The notes under the pieces were generated by a model. That model had not been told where the DNA came from. It saw only the letters and a list, made by a program, of their open reading frames with translations, and made no database searches. From assembly GCA_949948985.1 (NCBI GenBank), contig CATLIG010000001.1:124001-188000 (forward strand): a stretch of DNA of 64,000 nt, given 5' to 3'. Shown in pieces: positions 26,114 through 34,479 of this stretch. Position 1 is the first letter of the stretch. Each line of letters begins with the position of its first letter. The position numbers and the translations under genes were made by a program. This DNA comes from an uncultured Clostridia bacterium (GTDB lineage Bacteria > Bacillota > Clostridia > Lachnospirales > CAG-274).

Positions 26114-26136
26114 AAACTTACCCCTTTCACAAAGAA

Positions 26137-26286
26137 TTATTTTGTTTCTCTGTGCAATGTGTGTTTATTGCAGAACTTGCAATATTTTTTAGTTTCCATT
26201 CTGTCGGGATGTACTCTTTTATCTTTCATAGTGTTGTAATTTCTTTGTTTACAGTCAGTACACGCCAAAGTAATTTTAGTTCTCAA
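26137..26286 (-). CDS. rpmG: Ribosomal protein L33
   Basis: A 49-residue protein, short enough to be overlooked. It reads [16 protein letters not shown], then [18 protein letters not shown] and [13 protein letters not shown]. Two Cys-x-x-Cys pairs (CTDC, CKFC) mark the zinc-binding form. The start is TTG 26286 with AGAGGTGG upstream. It is the first gene of the rpmG-secE-nusG-rplK-rplA operon. Confidence 0.93.
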   Translation of the reverse strand: MRTKITLACTDCKQRNYNTMKDKRVHPDRMETKKYCKFCNKHTLHRETK

Positions 26287-26404
26287 AACTTCCACCTCTT
26301 TTGCATAATCTCAAAATTCATAACAGCCAAACAGAAGACCTTAGTCTTCACACGCGCCTGCGGGCAAAACTTTTTAGCAAACTTTTATTCCCACTTACGC
26401 ACAT

Positions 26405-26454
26405 AAAAAAAAGACGTTCATCGCCTTTATAATAATAACATACACTGAACGTCT
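26405..26454 (-). terminator. Terminator hairpin spanning the rpmG promoter
   Basis: AGACGTTCA and TGAACGTCT pair and are followed on the minus strand by TTTTTTTTT. It would end transcripts from the upstream gene, while the two arms flank the -10 box of the rpmG promoter. Confidence 0.6.
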
Positions 26455-26460
26455 TGTCAA
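26432..26460 (-). promoter_or_regulatory. Promoter of the rpmG operon, overlapping a hairpin
   Basis: On the minus strand TTGACA (26460-26455) and TATTAT (26437-26432) are separated by a 17-bp spacer. The spacer contains AGACGTTCA, which is inverted at 26412-26420 as TGAACGTCT followed by a long T-run. Confidence 0.7.
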
Positions 26461-26526
26461 TATGTTTTTTTTGAAAACAATTTTAAAAACCCACAAATCA
26501 CAAAAACAGTTTATTACTGGTAAGAC

Positions 26527-26784
26527 TTACATAATTTTTTCAAAAACCATAGTAGCCTGAATACGGTCTCCACCCATAAATCCTTTACTTCCACCGTTAG
26601 ATGTAGTAATTGTATGTAAACGGTATCCCTTTTTAGCCTGATCATTTATAACAGCTTCAAGTTCGGTTAAATTTCCGGAACCGGTTCCTAAAAATTTTTC
26701 TTTTAAAGTTACTTGTAATACAACATAATGCAAATCTTCTCCAGATGCCATAGAATATGTTGACGAGTCAGAATAATCTACCAT
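26527..26784 (-). CDS. DUF4177-like small protein
   Basis: An 85-residue protein resembling DUF4177, whose members share a short alpha-beta core (LHYVVLQVTL... LEAVINDQAKKGYRLHTITT... IQATMVFEKIM). Function unknown. I start it at ATG 26784 (MVDYSDSS) after AGAGGTGA; the frame is open 12 codons upstream without a ribosome site. It sits between rpmA and the rpmG operon, after the rpmA terminator. Confidence 0.75.
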   Translation of the reverse strand: MVDYSDSSTYSMASGEDLHYVVLQVTLKEKFLGTGSGNLTELEAVINDQAKKGYRLHTITTSNGGSKGFMGGDRIQATMVFEKIM

Positions 26785-26846
26785 TGTATAATCACCTCTC
26801 AAGCAAAATAAAAAAAACAAACACTAGTAATCTTTTAGTACAAACA

Positions 26847-26874
26847 AAATCGTGAGATGACAACCTCACGATTT
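26847..26874 (-). terminator. Terminator of rplU-prp-rpmA
   Basis: AAATCGTGAG and CTCACGATTT form a 10-bp stem followed by TTTTGTTTG on the minus strand. Confidence 0.8.
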
Positions 26875-26882
26875 CAATAATA

Positions 26883-27170
26883 TTATTCAGCTACAGGATA
26901 AACAGAAAGCTGTTTTTTATCTCTGCCTTTTCTTTCATATTTAACAGTACCGTCAACAAGAGCAAATAAAGTATCATTTCCCCCGATACCAACATTAGTA
27001 CCCGGATGAATTTTAGTACCTCTTTGAGTATAAAGAATGTTGCCCGCTTTAACAAACTGTCCGTCAGCGCGTTTAGGTCCTAATCTTTTAGACTCTGAAT
27101 CACGTCCGTTTTTAGTAGAACCAACACCTTTTTTATGAGCAAAAAATTGAAGATTAATTTTTATAAACAT
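26883..27170 (-). CDS. rpmA: Ribosomal protein L27, precursor with cleavable N-terminus
   Basis: L27 reaches the peptidyl-transferase centre with its N-terminus. This 95-residue form begins [19 protein letters not shown]. In Firmicutes the segment up to LQFF is removed by the protease Prp to expose the mature AHKKG end. The prp gene is directly upstream (6-bp gap). Start ATG 27170 follows AAGGAGGTG. Confidence 0.97.
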   Translation of the reverse strand: MFIKINLQFFAHKKGVGSTKNGRDSESKRLGPKRADGQFVKAGNILYTQRGTKIHPGTNVGIGGNDTLFALVDGTVKYERKGRDKKQLSVYPVAE

Positions 27171-27175
27171 AAGGA

Positions 27176-27496
27176 TTACACCTCCTTGTCAAAAATAGTT
27201 ATATCATTTTTGGCTCCTTCCCTGATGCCTTTAAGTCCATGTAAAAGACAATTAAAAATCAAATCGGCATCATGGTCAGAACCTCCCTCTCTGATAAGAG
27301 GAATTTCAATATTGATAAATCCTCCGTCCTGATTATGACTAAAATCAAAATCACAGCCGGTAAACTCATCAATACAATTAATACAATTTAGAACGAGAGC
27401 TGAAACACCCGCGCATACAATACTTTCACCATGGTCTTTAACAGAGAATCCGTATATATAACCCTTTTCATTGCGGAAAAACTCGGCTTTAATCAT
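27176..27496 (-). CDS. prp: Ribosomal-processing cysteine protease Prp
   Basis: Cleaves the N-terminal extension of L27. It is 106 residues from ATG 27496 ([11 protein letters not shown]). The catalytic pair is visible as His in VKDHGES and Cys in [13 protein letters not shown]. It is placed between rplU and rpmA as in other Firmicutes. A TTG two codons upstream overlaps the rplU stop; translation is probably coupled because no strong ribosome site is seen. Confidence 0.95.
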   Translation of the reverse strand: MIKAEFFRNEKGYIYGFSVKDHGESIVCAGVSALVLNCINCIDEFTGCDFDFSHNQDGGFINIEIPLIREGGSDHDADLIFNCLLHGLKGIREGAKNDITIFDKEV

Positions 27497-27498
27497 AA

Positions 27499-27804
27499 TC
27501 AACCGTTGATTTTATCAATTTTAAGCTCTGTAAAAGGCTGTCTGTGACCTTTTTTCTTGTGAAAAGTCTTTTTAGGCTTGTACTTGTAAATAATAACTTT
27601 CTTAGCCTTGCCATTGCCGATAACAGAAGCCTCAACACTTGCACCCTCAACTTTTGGAGTACCGACTTTAAAATCTCCATCTTTTCCTACGGCAAGTACA
27701 TTGTCAAAAACATATTTACCATCGGCATTAAGCTTTTCAACCTTAATAACATCGCCTTCAGATACCTTGTACTGTTTTCCTCCGGTTTCAATAATAGCGT
27801 ACAT
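27499..27804 (-). CDS. rplU: Ribosomal protein L21
   Basis: Large-subunit protein of 101 residues with [17 protein letters not shown] and the C-terminal [21 protein letters not shown]. The start is ATG 27804 after AAGGAGGTG; the upstream open frame is the leader RNA. It is first in the rplU-prp-rpmA operon. Confidence 0.97.
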   Translation of the reverse strand: MYAIIETGGKQYKVSEGDVIKVEKLNADGKYVFDNVLAVGKDGDFKVGTPKVEGASVEASVIGNGKAKKVIIYKYKPKKTFHKKKGHRQPFTELKIDKING

Positions 27805-27805
27805 T

Positions 27806-27880
27806 AAGTACACCTCCTTAAACAAGAACTCGCCGGATATGGCAGCGTAAAACGCTTTAAACCTCTCCGTGCGGCTAAAC
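27806..27880 (-). ncRNA. Ribosomal protein L21 leader
   Basis: The minus-strand sequence GCCGCACGGAGAGGTTTAAAG, then CGTTTTACGCTGCC and CCGGCGAGTTCTTGTTTAAG matches the Firmicutes L21 leader pattern upstream of rplU. Confidence 0.75.
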
Positions 27881-27887
27881 AAATTTT

Positions 27888-27916
27888 ATTTTACCATAAA
27901 CTAAAAAACCTGTCAA
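27888..27916 (-). promoter_or_regulatory. Promoter of rplU-prp-rpmA
   Basis: On the minus strand TTGACA (27916-27911) and TAAAAT (27893-27888) are separated by a 17-bp spacer, just before the L21 leader. Confidence 0.75.
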
Positions 27917-27967
27917 TATATCCGTAAAATTTTTTCAAAATATTTTATTTTTTTTACAAAAAAATTA

Positions 27968-28915
27968 TTAAGACTCCGCCTGAATGCCGGCTGTCTCCGG
28001 ATTTTCAGACACTTTTTCCTCTATGCTTTCAGCTGCTTTTGTCATTTCCATTTCAGATATTCTTTTCATTTCCATTCCAATCGCGTTCAAATCACATCTT
28101 TCAGATATTTTCAAAGCTTCGTTTTTAGTTGTTCCTTCAGCAAATTTAAGCACTTGCAGCACATCAATTATCATAATAATAGAATCTTTTTTATCTTTCG
28201 CAACTCCGCATATATAATCTGTTTCTTTAGAGTCGGATATTATCTCAAGCTTTTCTATACCAATTATTTCGTCAATAGCAAAAGCGATTGAAACTGTTTT
28301 TTCGTTTATGCATATATAATTTTCTCTTATCATATTGTTGAAAATATTTTTTGTTTCCTCAAAAACATTTTCAACTTCCGTCATACATATATTATTTACA
28401 TCTTCCAAAATTTCACTTAATTTCTGTGAATAATCCTCATCATTTTTTTCATAAATTTTGTTATACTTTTCCGAAAAATCCTCAAACTTCACGTAAAGCT
28501 CATCGATTTTCAAAAGCTGAAAAATAATAGAAGACTGTTTTGATTCCGTATCATCATACCACTCATCAAATTTTTGTTTAAAAGAATTTATTGAGAGTGT
28601 AAATTTTTCTCTTTTCTCAATAGCGCTTTTAAGAGTTTCTCCTACCGTACGGCAATCATTTTTTATATTTTCAAGTAAATCCATAAAAATTTCTCTTTCT
28701 TCCGAAACAGTTGAAAATCCAAGAACTTCTCTAAGATTTAAGAGAGTTACTATTTTCCCGTTAAATTTAAAAATACCTTTAACCGACTCATTTGCATCTG
28801 CGATATGAGTAAGGTCTTTTTTTTCTATAAATCCTATATAATCAACATAAGCACAGTCTATAGCATAAGAATTGCCGTTAATTTTAAATACAAACCATAA
28901 GCCAAGCGATTTCAA
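27968..28915 (-). CDS. CheW-like protein with a helical insertion
   Basis: A 315-residue protein. Residues 1-70 look like the first half of a CheW fold (LWFVFKINGNSYAIDCAYVD... VKGIFKFNGKIVTLLNLREVLG) and about 205-265 look like the second half (VSIAFAIDEIIGIEKLEII... YICGVAKDKKDSIIMIIDVLQVL). Between them lies about 130 residues of helix that resembles a CZB (chemoreceptor zinc-binding) domain, for example KFDEWYDD, but lacking its expected His/Cys ligands. The acidic tail is of low complexity. CheW couples receptors to CheA. A cheC-like gene lies upstream on the same strand. The boundaries are my estimate. Confidence 0.72.
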   Translation of the reverse strand: MKSLGLWFVFKINGNSYAIDCAYVDYIGFIEKKDLTHIADANESVKGIFKFNGKIVTLLNLREVLGFSTVSEEREIFMDLLENIKNDCRTVGETLKSAIEKREKFTLSINSFKQKFDEWYDDTESKQSSIIFQLLKIDELYVKFEDFSEKYNKIYEKNDEDYSQKLSEILEDVNNICMTEVENVFEETKNIFNNMIRENYICINEKTVSIAFAIDEIIGIEKLEIISDSKETDYICGVAKDKKDSIIMIIDVLQVLKFAEGTTKNEALKISERCDLNAIGMEMKRISEMEMTKAAESIEEKVSENPETAGIQAES

Positions 28916-29039
28916 AGCCTGTCACCTCACAAAAACTTTAATATGTTTAATAAACGTATATCAGCGGAACAGAAACTAACTTTGTCAGGCTATCCTGCCA
29001 TTTTGGACATCGGTAATCCCAACCCGTAAAATATAATAA

Positions 29040-29062
29040 AAAGGTACATAAAGTACCTTTAA
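29040..29062 (-). terminator. Terminator of cheC
   Basis: AAAGGTAC-loop-GTACCTTT with TTTATTAT after it on the minus strand. Confidence 0.65.
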
Positions 29063-29087
29063 TTTTCATTATAATAATCACTATTTT

Positions 29088-29669
29088 TTAATTTTCACCA
29101 AAATCAGGAATTAAAATAAAGAAACCAAACATATTGTATTTATTATCTTTAAGAGTAGATTTAATAAGTAAAACCGTATCTGCGACCTTAGCAAATTCCG
29201 TAGCGGGAACACTCAATACAGCGCCGGCCATATCAATGGAAAGATACGGCACTGATTTTGTTATTTTAAATTTCAAAAGACTTGACATACTCATAAGATA
29301 AGAACTTGTAAGTATATTTCCTATTTCCGTGATAACAGATAATTCCATTTCACCAAAATCATAAAGGCTTCTGTTTCTTTTGTTAAGAAGCCTGTTAGTA
29401 AGAGTACAGGCCGAATGTTCGTCCATTACATACATCATTGTTCCTTTAATATCGCCGTCAATTTTAACAAAAACACTGGCGACAACCTTATCCGCTCCGT
29501 TTAAAATATCCGGAAGATTTTTAAACTCAGGAGTTGTAACCTCCGGAACAGTCATAGTAATTTTATCCTTTAAAAGACTGGCAAGGCTGCCAGCGGCAGT
29601 ACCGGAACCAATATTGGCAATTTCCCTAAGCGTATCAGTATCTATATTTTCAAAACCCCAATTATCCAT
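29088..29669 (-). CDS. cheC: CheC-type CheY phosphatase
   Basis: A 193-residue CheC/CheX/FliY family protein. Both phosphatase half-sites are visible, D-x3-E-x2-N in DTLREIANIGSG and S-x3-E-x2-N in SVITEIGNILTS, so it is CheC-like with two active centres rather than CheX-like with one. It dephosphorylates CheY-P and may bind CheD. No cheA, cheY or cheD is in the window. It is co-oriented with the CheW-like gene but has its own terminator. Confidence 0.85.
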   Translation of the reverse strand: MDNWGFENIDTDTLREIANIGSGTAAGSLASLLKDKITMTVPEVTTPEFKNLPDILNGADKVVASVFVKIDGDIKGTMMYVMDEHSACTLTNRLLNKRNRSLYDFGEMELSVITEIGNILTSSYLMSMSSLLKFKITKSVPYLSIDMAGAVLSVPATEFAKVADTVLLIKSTLKDNKYNMFGFFILIPDFGEN

Positions 29670-29846
29670 TTTGCCACTCCTTTACTTTAAAAGCCAGCAT
29701 TATAAAAAACTTATATTTAAACTTTTATAAATTTATTTTAAAACTAATAGTAAAATCCGACCGCCGAATTTTCACCATCATACTTTATAATAATAAAATC
29801 AATAACCCACTGACTTATAAATAAAAATTATATCTGCTTAATTATT

Positions 29847-30005
29847 AGACCTGTTCAAAACCACCGTAACACCGTTTGACAATTCATTTTCCGCTTATCC
29901 TTGTCTGACTTTCCTGAAATAACCAAAAAGCTATTGCGAAAATCAGATTTCGATTGACAAAAAAATCTTTTGTCAATCGTCATCACGGTTGGGTTAAACA
30001 GGTCT
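29847..30005. mobile_element. Family C repeat, copy C2
   Basis: AGACCTGTTCAAAACC and GGTTGGGTTAAACAGGTCT ends enclose the shared core GATTGACAAAAAAATCTTTTGTC. It is about 159 bp. Confidence 0.75.
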
Positions 30006-30078
30006 ATTATTTCCATATTCATATATATATTATTATCATACCATTAAACAAGGGTATTTGTCAAATGATTTATATAAT

Positions 30079-30555
30079 TTATTTGTGATAAGGCTCATTT
30101 CTTATAATACGAAATGCCCTGTAAATTTGTTCCATCAAAATAACCCTCATAAGCTGATGTGGAAACGTCATATCCGAAAAACTAAACCTCATATCAGCCA
30201 TTTTTAAAACCACATCTGAAAGTCCTAAAGACCCGCCTATAATAAAAGAAATATCCTCCGTTCCAAAAACCATTCTGTTTTTAAAAAAATCAGCAAAATC
30301 CTCGCTTGATATTTTTTTGCCCTTAATATCAAGAGCTACTGTAAAAGACGTTTTTAAAGCTTTTATAATTCTTTCTCCCTCTTTATTTTTCACAATGAGC
30401 TGTTCAGATGCATTCAGACTTTCAGGAGCTTTTTCATCAGGAACTTCCGTTATATTAACAGTCAGATATCTCGAAAGCCTTTTTGAATATTCATGCAAAG
30501 CGTCCTTAAAATATTTCTCTTTAATTTTACCTACGCAAATAATATCTATTTTCAC
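30079..30555 (-). CDS. rlmH: 23S rRNA (pseudouridine-1915-N3)-methyltransferase
   Basis: SPOUT-family enzyme that methylates pseudouridine 1915 in helix 69. It is 158 residues, the usual size, with LDIKGKKISSEDFA, FIIGGSLGLSDVV and the C-terminal RIIRNEPYHK. The start is GTG 30555 (KIDIICVGKIKEKY) after AAAGAGGTT. In Bacillus rlmH closes the wal operon after walJ and htrA; here walJ is next upstream. Confidence 0.95.
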   Translation of the reverse strand: MKIDIICVGKIKEKYFKDALHEYSKRLSRYLTVNITEVPDEKAPESLNASEQLIVKNKEGERIIKALKTSFTVALDIKGKKISSEDFADFFKNRMVFGTEDISFIIGGSLGLSDVVLKMADMRFSFSDMTFPHQLMRVILMEQIYRAFRIIRNEPYHK

Positions 30556-30595
30556 AATAACCTCTTTATACATATTTCATAAAAAAGACCTGTTC

Positions 30596-30666
30596 AATAC
30601 ACCTTGTCAGGTTTTCCTGAAATACCGCCAAGAGATATTACCGGTAAAATTCAGCAAATCCCAAAC
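30596..30666. repeat. Family C-like fragment
   Basis: AGACCTGTTCAATAC at the left, then CTGAAATACCGCCAAGAGATATTACC, a block also seen in copy C5. The right end is degenerate. Confidence 0.45.
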
Positions 30667-30717
30667 ATAAAGTTTCAAAATAAGTCTGATATTTTTTCAA
30701 ATTCCGTAATAAGCGTA

Positions 30718-31521
30718 CTATACAAGCTCAATAAGCCTTTCAACCTTGTCCCTCGACGCCAGATATAAATTAACTTCTTTTCCCGTTTCAATGTTGTACT
30801 CGTCAAGTATTCCTTTGACAGTTTCAAAAGCGGTGACAGGAGTATTATTTTCCTTACTAAGATGCCCTAAAAAAACATTTCTAAGCCTTGAATTTTGGCA
30901 AATAACCCAAGCTAAAAGCTTTCCCGCTGTGTCGTTAGAGAGATGTCCATTTTCACCTAAAATGCGTTTTTTAAGAGGATAAGGGTATGTACCATTTTTA
31001 AGCATATCAATATCGTGATTGCTTTCAAGGAGAAGCAAATCACAGTCTTTGATATTTTCCATAATTTCCTCCGTAACGTGACCTATATCGGTAGCCACGG
31101 ATATTTTAAATCTGTCCGCCATAACACTGTACCCCACAGGCTCTATAGCGTCATGAGGAATAGAATAAGGCTTTATAATCAAATCCTTAAACCCGAAACT
31201 TTTATTTTTTGATATAATTCTCATATTTTCAGGCTTTATTTTCCCTATAGAAGACAGCATACCTTTCCATGTTCCCTCTGTAGCGTATATAGGGATATCA
31301 AATCTTCTTGATAAAATGCCCGCGCCATGAATATGGTCAATATGCTCGTGAGTAATAAAAATGCCGTCAATTTCTTCTCCCTTTACTCCTATATCCGAAA
31401 GTCCCTTTTGAATTTTTTTCCCGCTAAGACCCGCATCAATTAAAATCTTTGTAGATTTTGTACCTGCGAAAATACTGTTTCCGCTGCTTCCGCTCGCGAT
31501 TGTCGCGAATTTTACCGCCAT
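30718..31521 (-). CDS. walJ: WalJ/YycJ metallo-beta-lactamase-fold hydrolase
   Basis: A 267-residue MBL-fold protein. The metal motif FITHEHIDHIHG gives His58, His60, Asp62 and His63. Further metal residues are expected around GHVTEE and LGHLSKEN. YycJ proteins are 5' to 3' double-stranded DNA exonucleases linked to mismatch repair and to the WalRK system. It lies between murA and rlmH; the family and place match the Bacillus wal locus, with other genes inserted. Confidence 0.92.
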   Translation of the reverse strand: MAVKFATIASGSSGNSIFAGTKSTKILIDAGLSGKKIQKGLSDIGVKGEEIDGIFITHEHIDHIHGAGILSRRFDIPIYATEGTWKGMLSSIGKIKPENMRIISKNKSFGFKDLIIKPYSIPHDAIEPVGYSVMADRFKISVATDIGHVTEEIMENIKDCDLLLLESNHDIDMLKNGTYPYPLKKRILGENGHLSNDTAGKLLAWVICQNSRLRNVFLGHLSKENNTPVTAFETVKGILDEYNIETGKEVNLYLASRDKVERLIELV

Positions 31522-31552
31522 TATAACAACTCCAATTTATAGCATATAACAC

Positions 31553-31665
31553 GATTTTTAAAAACCGTGGATTTCGCCCCACCTGTAAATCCTTTGAAAA
31601 AGGGTTACTCTGAACTTTATAAGACAAAGCATTCCCTTTGCTATTAAAAATTTGAATCATCAGCA
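31553..31665. repeat. Family D repeat, copy D6
   Basis: AAAACCGTGGATTTCGCCCCACC, AATCCTTTGAAAAAGGGTTA, CTGAACTTTATAAGACAAAGC and TTTGAATCATCAGCAA. It ends just past the murA stop codon. It supplies the unoccupied version of the site interrupted in copy D8. Confidence 0.65.
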
Positions 31666-31666
31666 A

Positions 31667-32929
31667 TCAGCTAATTGTTTTTACCCTTCTGATGTCCGCT
31701 CCTATAGCCTGAAACTTATGTTCAATTTTTTCATAGCCTCGGTCAATATATTTCACATTGCCGATTGTTGTAACACCTTTGGCGGCAAGCCCAGCGATTA
31801 CCAAAGCCGCTCCCGCTCTTAAATCAGTGGCGTTGACCTCGGCGCCCATAAGCTGTTTTACACCCTCGACAACGGCGACTCTTCCCTCAACAGTAATATG
31901 CCCTCCAAGTCTTTTAAGCTCGTTTATATACTGAAATCTGTTATCCCATACATTTTCCGTAAGAATACTTGTACCGTTAGCGGCACATAAAAGAGCAGTC
32001 ATCTGAGGCTGCAAATCTGTTGGAAAACCGGGATAAGCCATAGTTTTAACAGTTGTGGGATTAAGATTTCCAGTAGACACAACACGTATCGAGTCGTCCC
32101 CCTCATAAATCATACAACCCATTTCCTGAAGTTTGGCTGAAAGGGGATCCATATGCTTTGGTATAACATTTTTCACAACAACATCTCCCCCTGTCATAGC
32201 GGCGGCAATCATATATGTACCGGCCTCAATTTGGTCGGGAATAATCATATATTCCGCGCCGTGAAGTTCATCGACTCCCGTAATTTTAATAACATCCGTA
32301 CCGGCGCCTTTCACCTTAGCCCCAAGCATATTCAAAAAATTAGCCGTATCAACAATATGCGGTTCTTTAGCGGCATTTTCAATAATAGTCGTACCCTCCG
32401 CCATAGATGCGGCAAGCATAATGTTAATAGTCGCGCCGACACTTGGCATATCAAGATATATATGACATCCTACAAGTTTTTCAGCGAAAAGCTTCACTAC
32501 CCCATGCTGAATTGTATAATCAGCGCCAAGAGCCTTAAATCCTCTCAAATGCTGGTCTATAGGTCTTGTACCGAAATTACAGCCTCCAGGCATAGCCACT
32601 TCCGCCCTTTTAAATCTTCCAAGAAACGCTCCCATAAGATAATATGAGGCACGTATTTTTTTTACCGATTCATAAGTAGCGCAATACTTATTTACTTCCG
32701 AACTGTCAATAATAAGAGCGTTGTCTTTTGTAAATTCACATTTTGCTCCAATATTTTTTAAAGTATCAACAAGACTTGTCACGTCCTCTATAGACGGTAA
32801 ATTTTCAATAACACTCTTTCCTTTAGCCATAATAGCCGCGGGTATAACTGCGACAACCGCGTTTTTTGCACCGCTTATAAAAACCTCGCCCGAAAGCGTT
32901 TTTTGTCCTGTAATAACCAACTGTTCCAT
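31667..32929 (-). CDS. murA: UDP-N-acetylglucosamine 1-carboxyvinyltransferase
   Basis: First committed step of peptidoglycan synthesis: transfers enolpyruvate from PEP to UDP-GlcNAc. The 420-residue protein has Cys117 in AMPGGCNFGTRPIDQHLRGF, the residue alkylated by fosfomycin, Lys22 in SGAKNA, and DLRAGAALVIAGL near the end. I start at ATG 32929 after AAAGGTG; 21 codons upstream are open but lack a ribosome site. Confidence 0.96.
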   Translation of the reverse strand: MEQLVITGQKTLSGEVFISGAKNAVVAVIPAAIMAKGKSVIENLPSIEDVTSLVDTLKNIGAKCEFTKDNALIIDSSEVNKYCATYESVKKIRASYYLMGAFLGRFKRAEVAMPGGCNFGTRPIDQHLRGFKALGADYTIQHGVVKLFAEKLVGCHIYLDMPSVGATINIMLAASMAEGTTIIENAAKEPHIVDTANFLNMLGAKVKGAGTDVIKITGVDELHGAEYMIIPDQIEAGTYMIAAAMTGGDVVVKNVIPKHMDPLSAKLQEMGCMIYEGDDSIRVVSTGNLNPTTVKTMAYPGFPTDLQPQMTALLCAANGTSILTENVWDNRFQYINELKRLGGHITVEGRVAVVEGVKQLMGAEVNATDLRAGAALVIAGLAAKGVTTIGNVKYIDRGYEKIEHKFQAIGADIRRVKTIS

Positions 32930-33001
32930 GTGTCCGCGTACACCTTTCTTAACATTCATTAGTCTTTTATATTTACATCTTAAATTAATCAATACTTATT
33001 T

Positions 33002-33103
33002 ATGACAAAACAATAAAAGAATACAGGCAATATTTAATAAACCCCTATTTAAGAAGAAATCATTTTATTGTTTTGCCTTTAAAATTTTACGATTTGTTAT
33101 AAT
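33002..33103. mobile_element. Family B MITE-like repeat, copy B3
   Basis: ACAAAACAATAAAAGAAT ... ATTTTATTGTTTTGCCTT, then AAAATTTTACGATTTGTTATAA. Confidence 0.65.
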
Positions 33104-33193
33104 TAAAACGCTTATTTAATTATAACATTTTTTTAATAAACAATAAAGACTTTTTTTTTAATTCCATAATTTCCTTACAAAAAATAATTATTG

Positions 33194-33281
33194 TATAGCA
33201 AATCAATAAAAAAATAAACAAACTTTAATAACCCCTGATATATCTTATTGTTTCGCGCTAAAAATTCTGCGAATTGCCATA
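33194..33281. mobile_element. Family B MITE-like repeat, copy B4
   Basis: TATAGCAAATCAATAAAAAAAT ... TCTTATTGTTTCGCGC, then AAAATTCTGCGAATTGCCATA. It is the second copy in this gap. Confidence 0.65.
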
Positions 33282-33294
33282 AATAAAATTTTCA

Positions 33295-33882
33295 TCACTC
33301 GGCAAGCCTTGAGATTTTTGCGTTATGCAGGGCAAAACCAATAAAAATAAAAATAATAATGCTTCCCGCCGCCTGAATTAAATTCTGCAAAGCTGATGAC
33401 GAGGCCTGAATAACGCCGTATTCAAACATATTTATAGCGCCTGACTCTGCGAATTTTCCGGAATCGGGAGTCATAAAATACCCTTTAAGCAAAACTCCGC
33501 ACATAAAATAGCCGACTACCATAATAATCTCGCTTAGAAAAGCGGCGGATATATTTCTCACAGAAAAAAAATATGATTTTTCATTCATATAATTTTTTAT
33601 AGCTCCAGCCGTCAATCCCATAAGTCCCTTTATAATAAAAGTAAACACTGCCCAGTGGGGAGAACCTAAAATAATATCAGCTAAAGCCGACCCCAAAGCT
33701 CCTGAAACAGCTCCATATTTTCCTCCGAACATTACGGAAATTATAATAATAAATCCATCACCAAAATTTATGTATCCGTCTGTAGTAGTAGGTATCGGAA
33801 GCTTCAGAACAACTGTGCCGATACATACAATAGCGATAAAAAGACCTGTCATACATATACTTTTTACATTTGACTGCCGCAT
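33295..33882 (-). CDS. ECF transporter S component
   Basis: A 195-residue membrane protein with about five or six hydrophobic helices. The pattern GYINFGDGFIIIISVMFGGKYGAVSGALGSALADIILG followed by PHWAVFTFIIKGLMGL is typical of substrate-binding S subunits of energy-coupling factor vitamin transporters. The substrate (such as a thiamine precursor or another vitamin) cannot be assigned from sequence. No riboswitch was seen upstream, and the ECF A/T subunits are elsewhere. Confidence 0.85.
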   Translation of the reverse strand: MRQSNVKSICMTGLFIAIVCIGTVVLKLPIPTTTDGYINFGDGFIIIISVMFGGKYGAVSGALGSALADIILGSPHWAVFTFIIKGLMGLTAGAIKNYMNEKSYFFSVRNISAAFLSEIIMVVGYFMCGVLLKGYFMTPDSGKFAESGAINMFEYGVIQASSSALQNLIQAAGSIIIFIFIGFALHNAKISRLAE

Positions 33883-33980
33883 AGATAAACACCCCTTAAA
33901 ATATTTCCTTACTTACATCAATTCCGGAACAGATGGAGAAAAGAAAAACTATTTTATTCAATATTTCTTAAACTAGCGTT

Positions 33981-34050
33981 TAAAGAACAAACCGTCCTTT
34001 TGTTAAAGTAATAATAAAATATTTTTTCTATTTATACCGAAATTGCTGTA
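33981..34050. repeat. Family E-like half, copy E5
   Basis: AAAGAACAAACCGTCCTTTTG ... AATAAAATATTTTTTC ... CCGAAATTGCTGTAA is nearly the same as the block at 58690-58756. Confidence 0.55.
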
Positions 34051-34205
34051 ATATAGCGGTATAACACATTCAAAAAACCGATTTATATATAATCAAAGTT
34101 AATTGACTAATATATCGCCTTAATTAAAAGTTTATATATCGTTATAAGTTCCTGATAATTATAATTACTTAAATGAAATATGTCAAGTATTTTTTAAACA
34201 CTGTA

Positions 34206-34307
34206 TATAGTCAATCAACTTAAATCAATTTTCACCGCTCATTCAAATCTCTCAAAAACCGTCAGGACCCACGCTTATCCAATAATTTTTCATTTTGATT
34301 GACTATA
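34206..34307. mobile_element. Family A element with shortened interior, copy A15
   Basis: TATAGTCAATCAACTTAAA and CATTTTGATTGACTATA flank an interior that differs from the standard one; it is 102 bp long. Confidence 0.7.
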
Positions 34308-34321
34308 AATACCAAAAAAAC

Positions 34322-34479
34322 AGACCTGTTCAGTAACCTTAGCGATTGTGATTGACAAGAGATTTTTTTGTCAGACAAAACATAATTTTTGCGGGAATAC
34401 CCGAATTTCAAAAAAATTATACAAAGTATGACGAAAAAAATTCTGTCAGACAACATTGCAGAGGTTATCGAACAGGTCT
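34322..34479. mobile_element. Family C element, copy C3, overlapping the end of walI
   Basis: AGACCTGTTCAGTAACC and GGTTATCGAACAGGTCT ends, 158 bp. The right end encodes the last residues and the stop codon of the walI-like gene. Confidence 0.8.

Noticed and set aside
27805-27882. N-terminal extension of L21
   Set aside because: It coincides with the L21 leader RNA; the ATG at 27804 has AAGGAGGTG.
33883-34200. Riboswitch upstream of the ECF S-component
   Set aside because: I found no thiamine, flavin, cobalamin or preQ1 signature; the stretch holds a family E-like half and AT-rich DNA.
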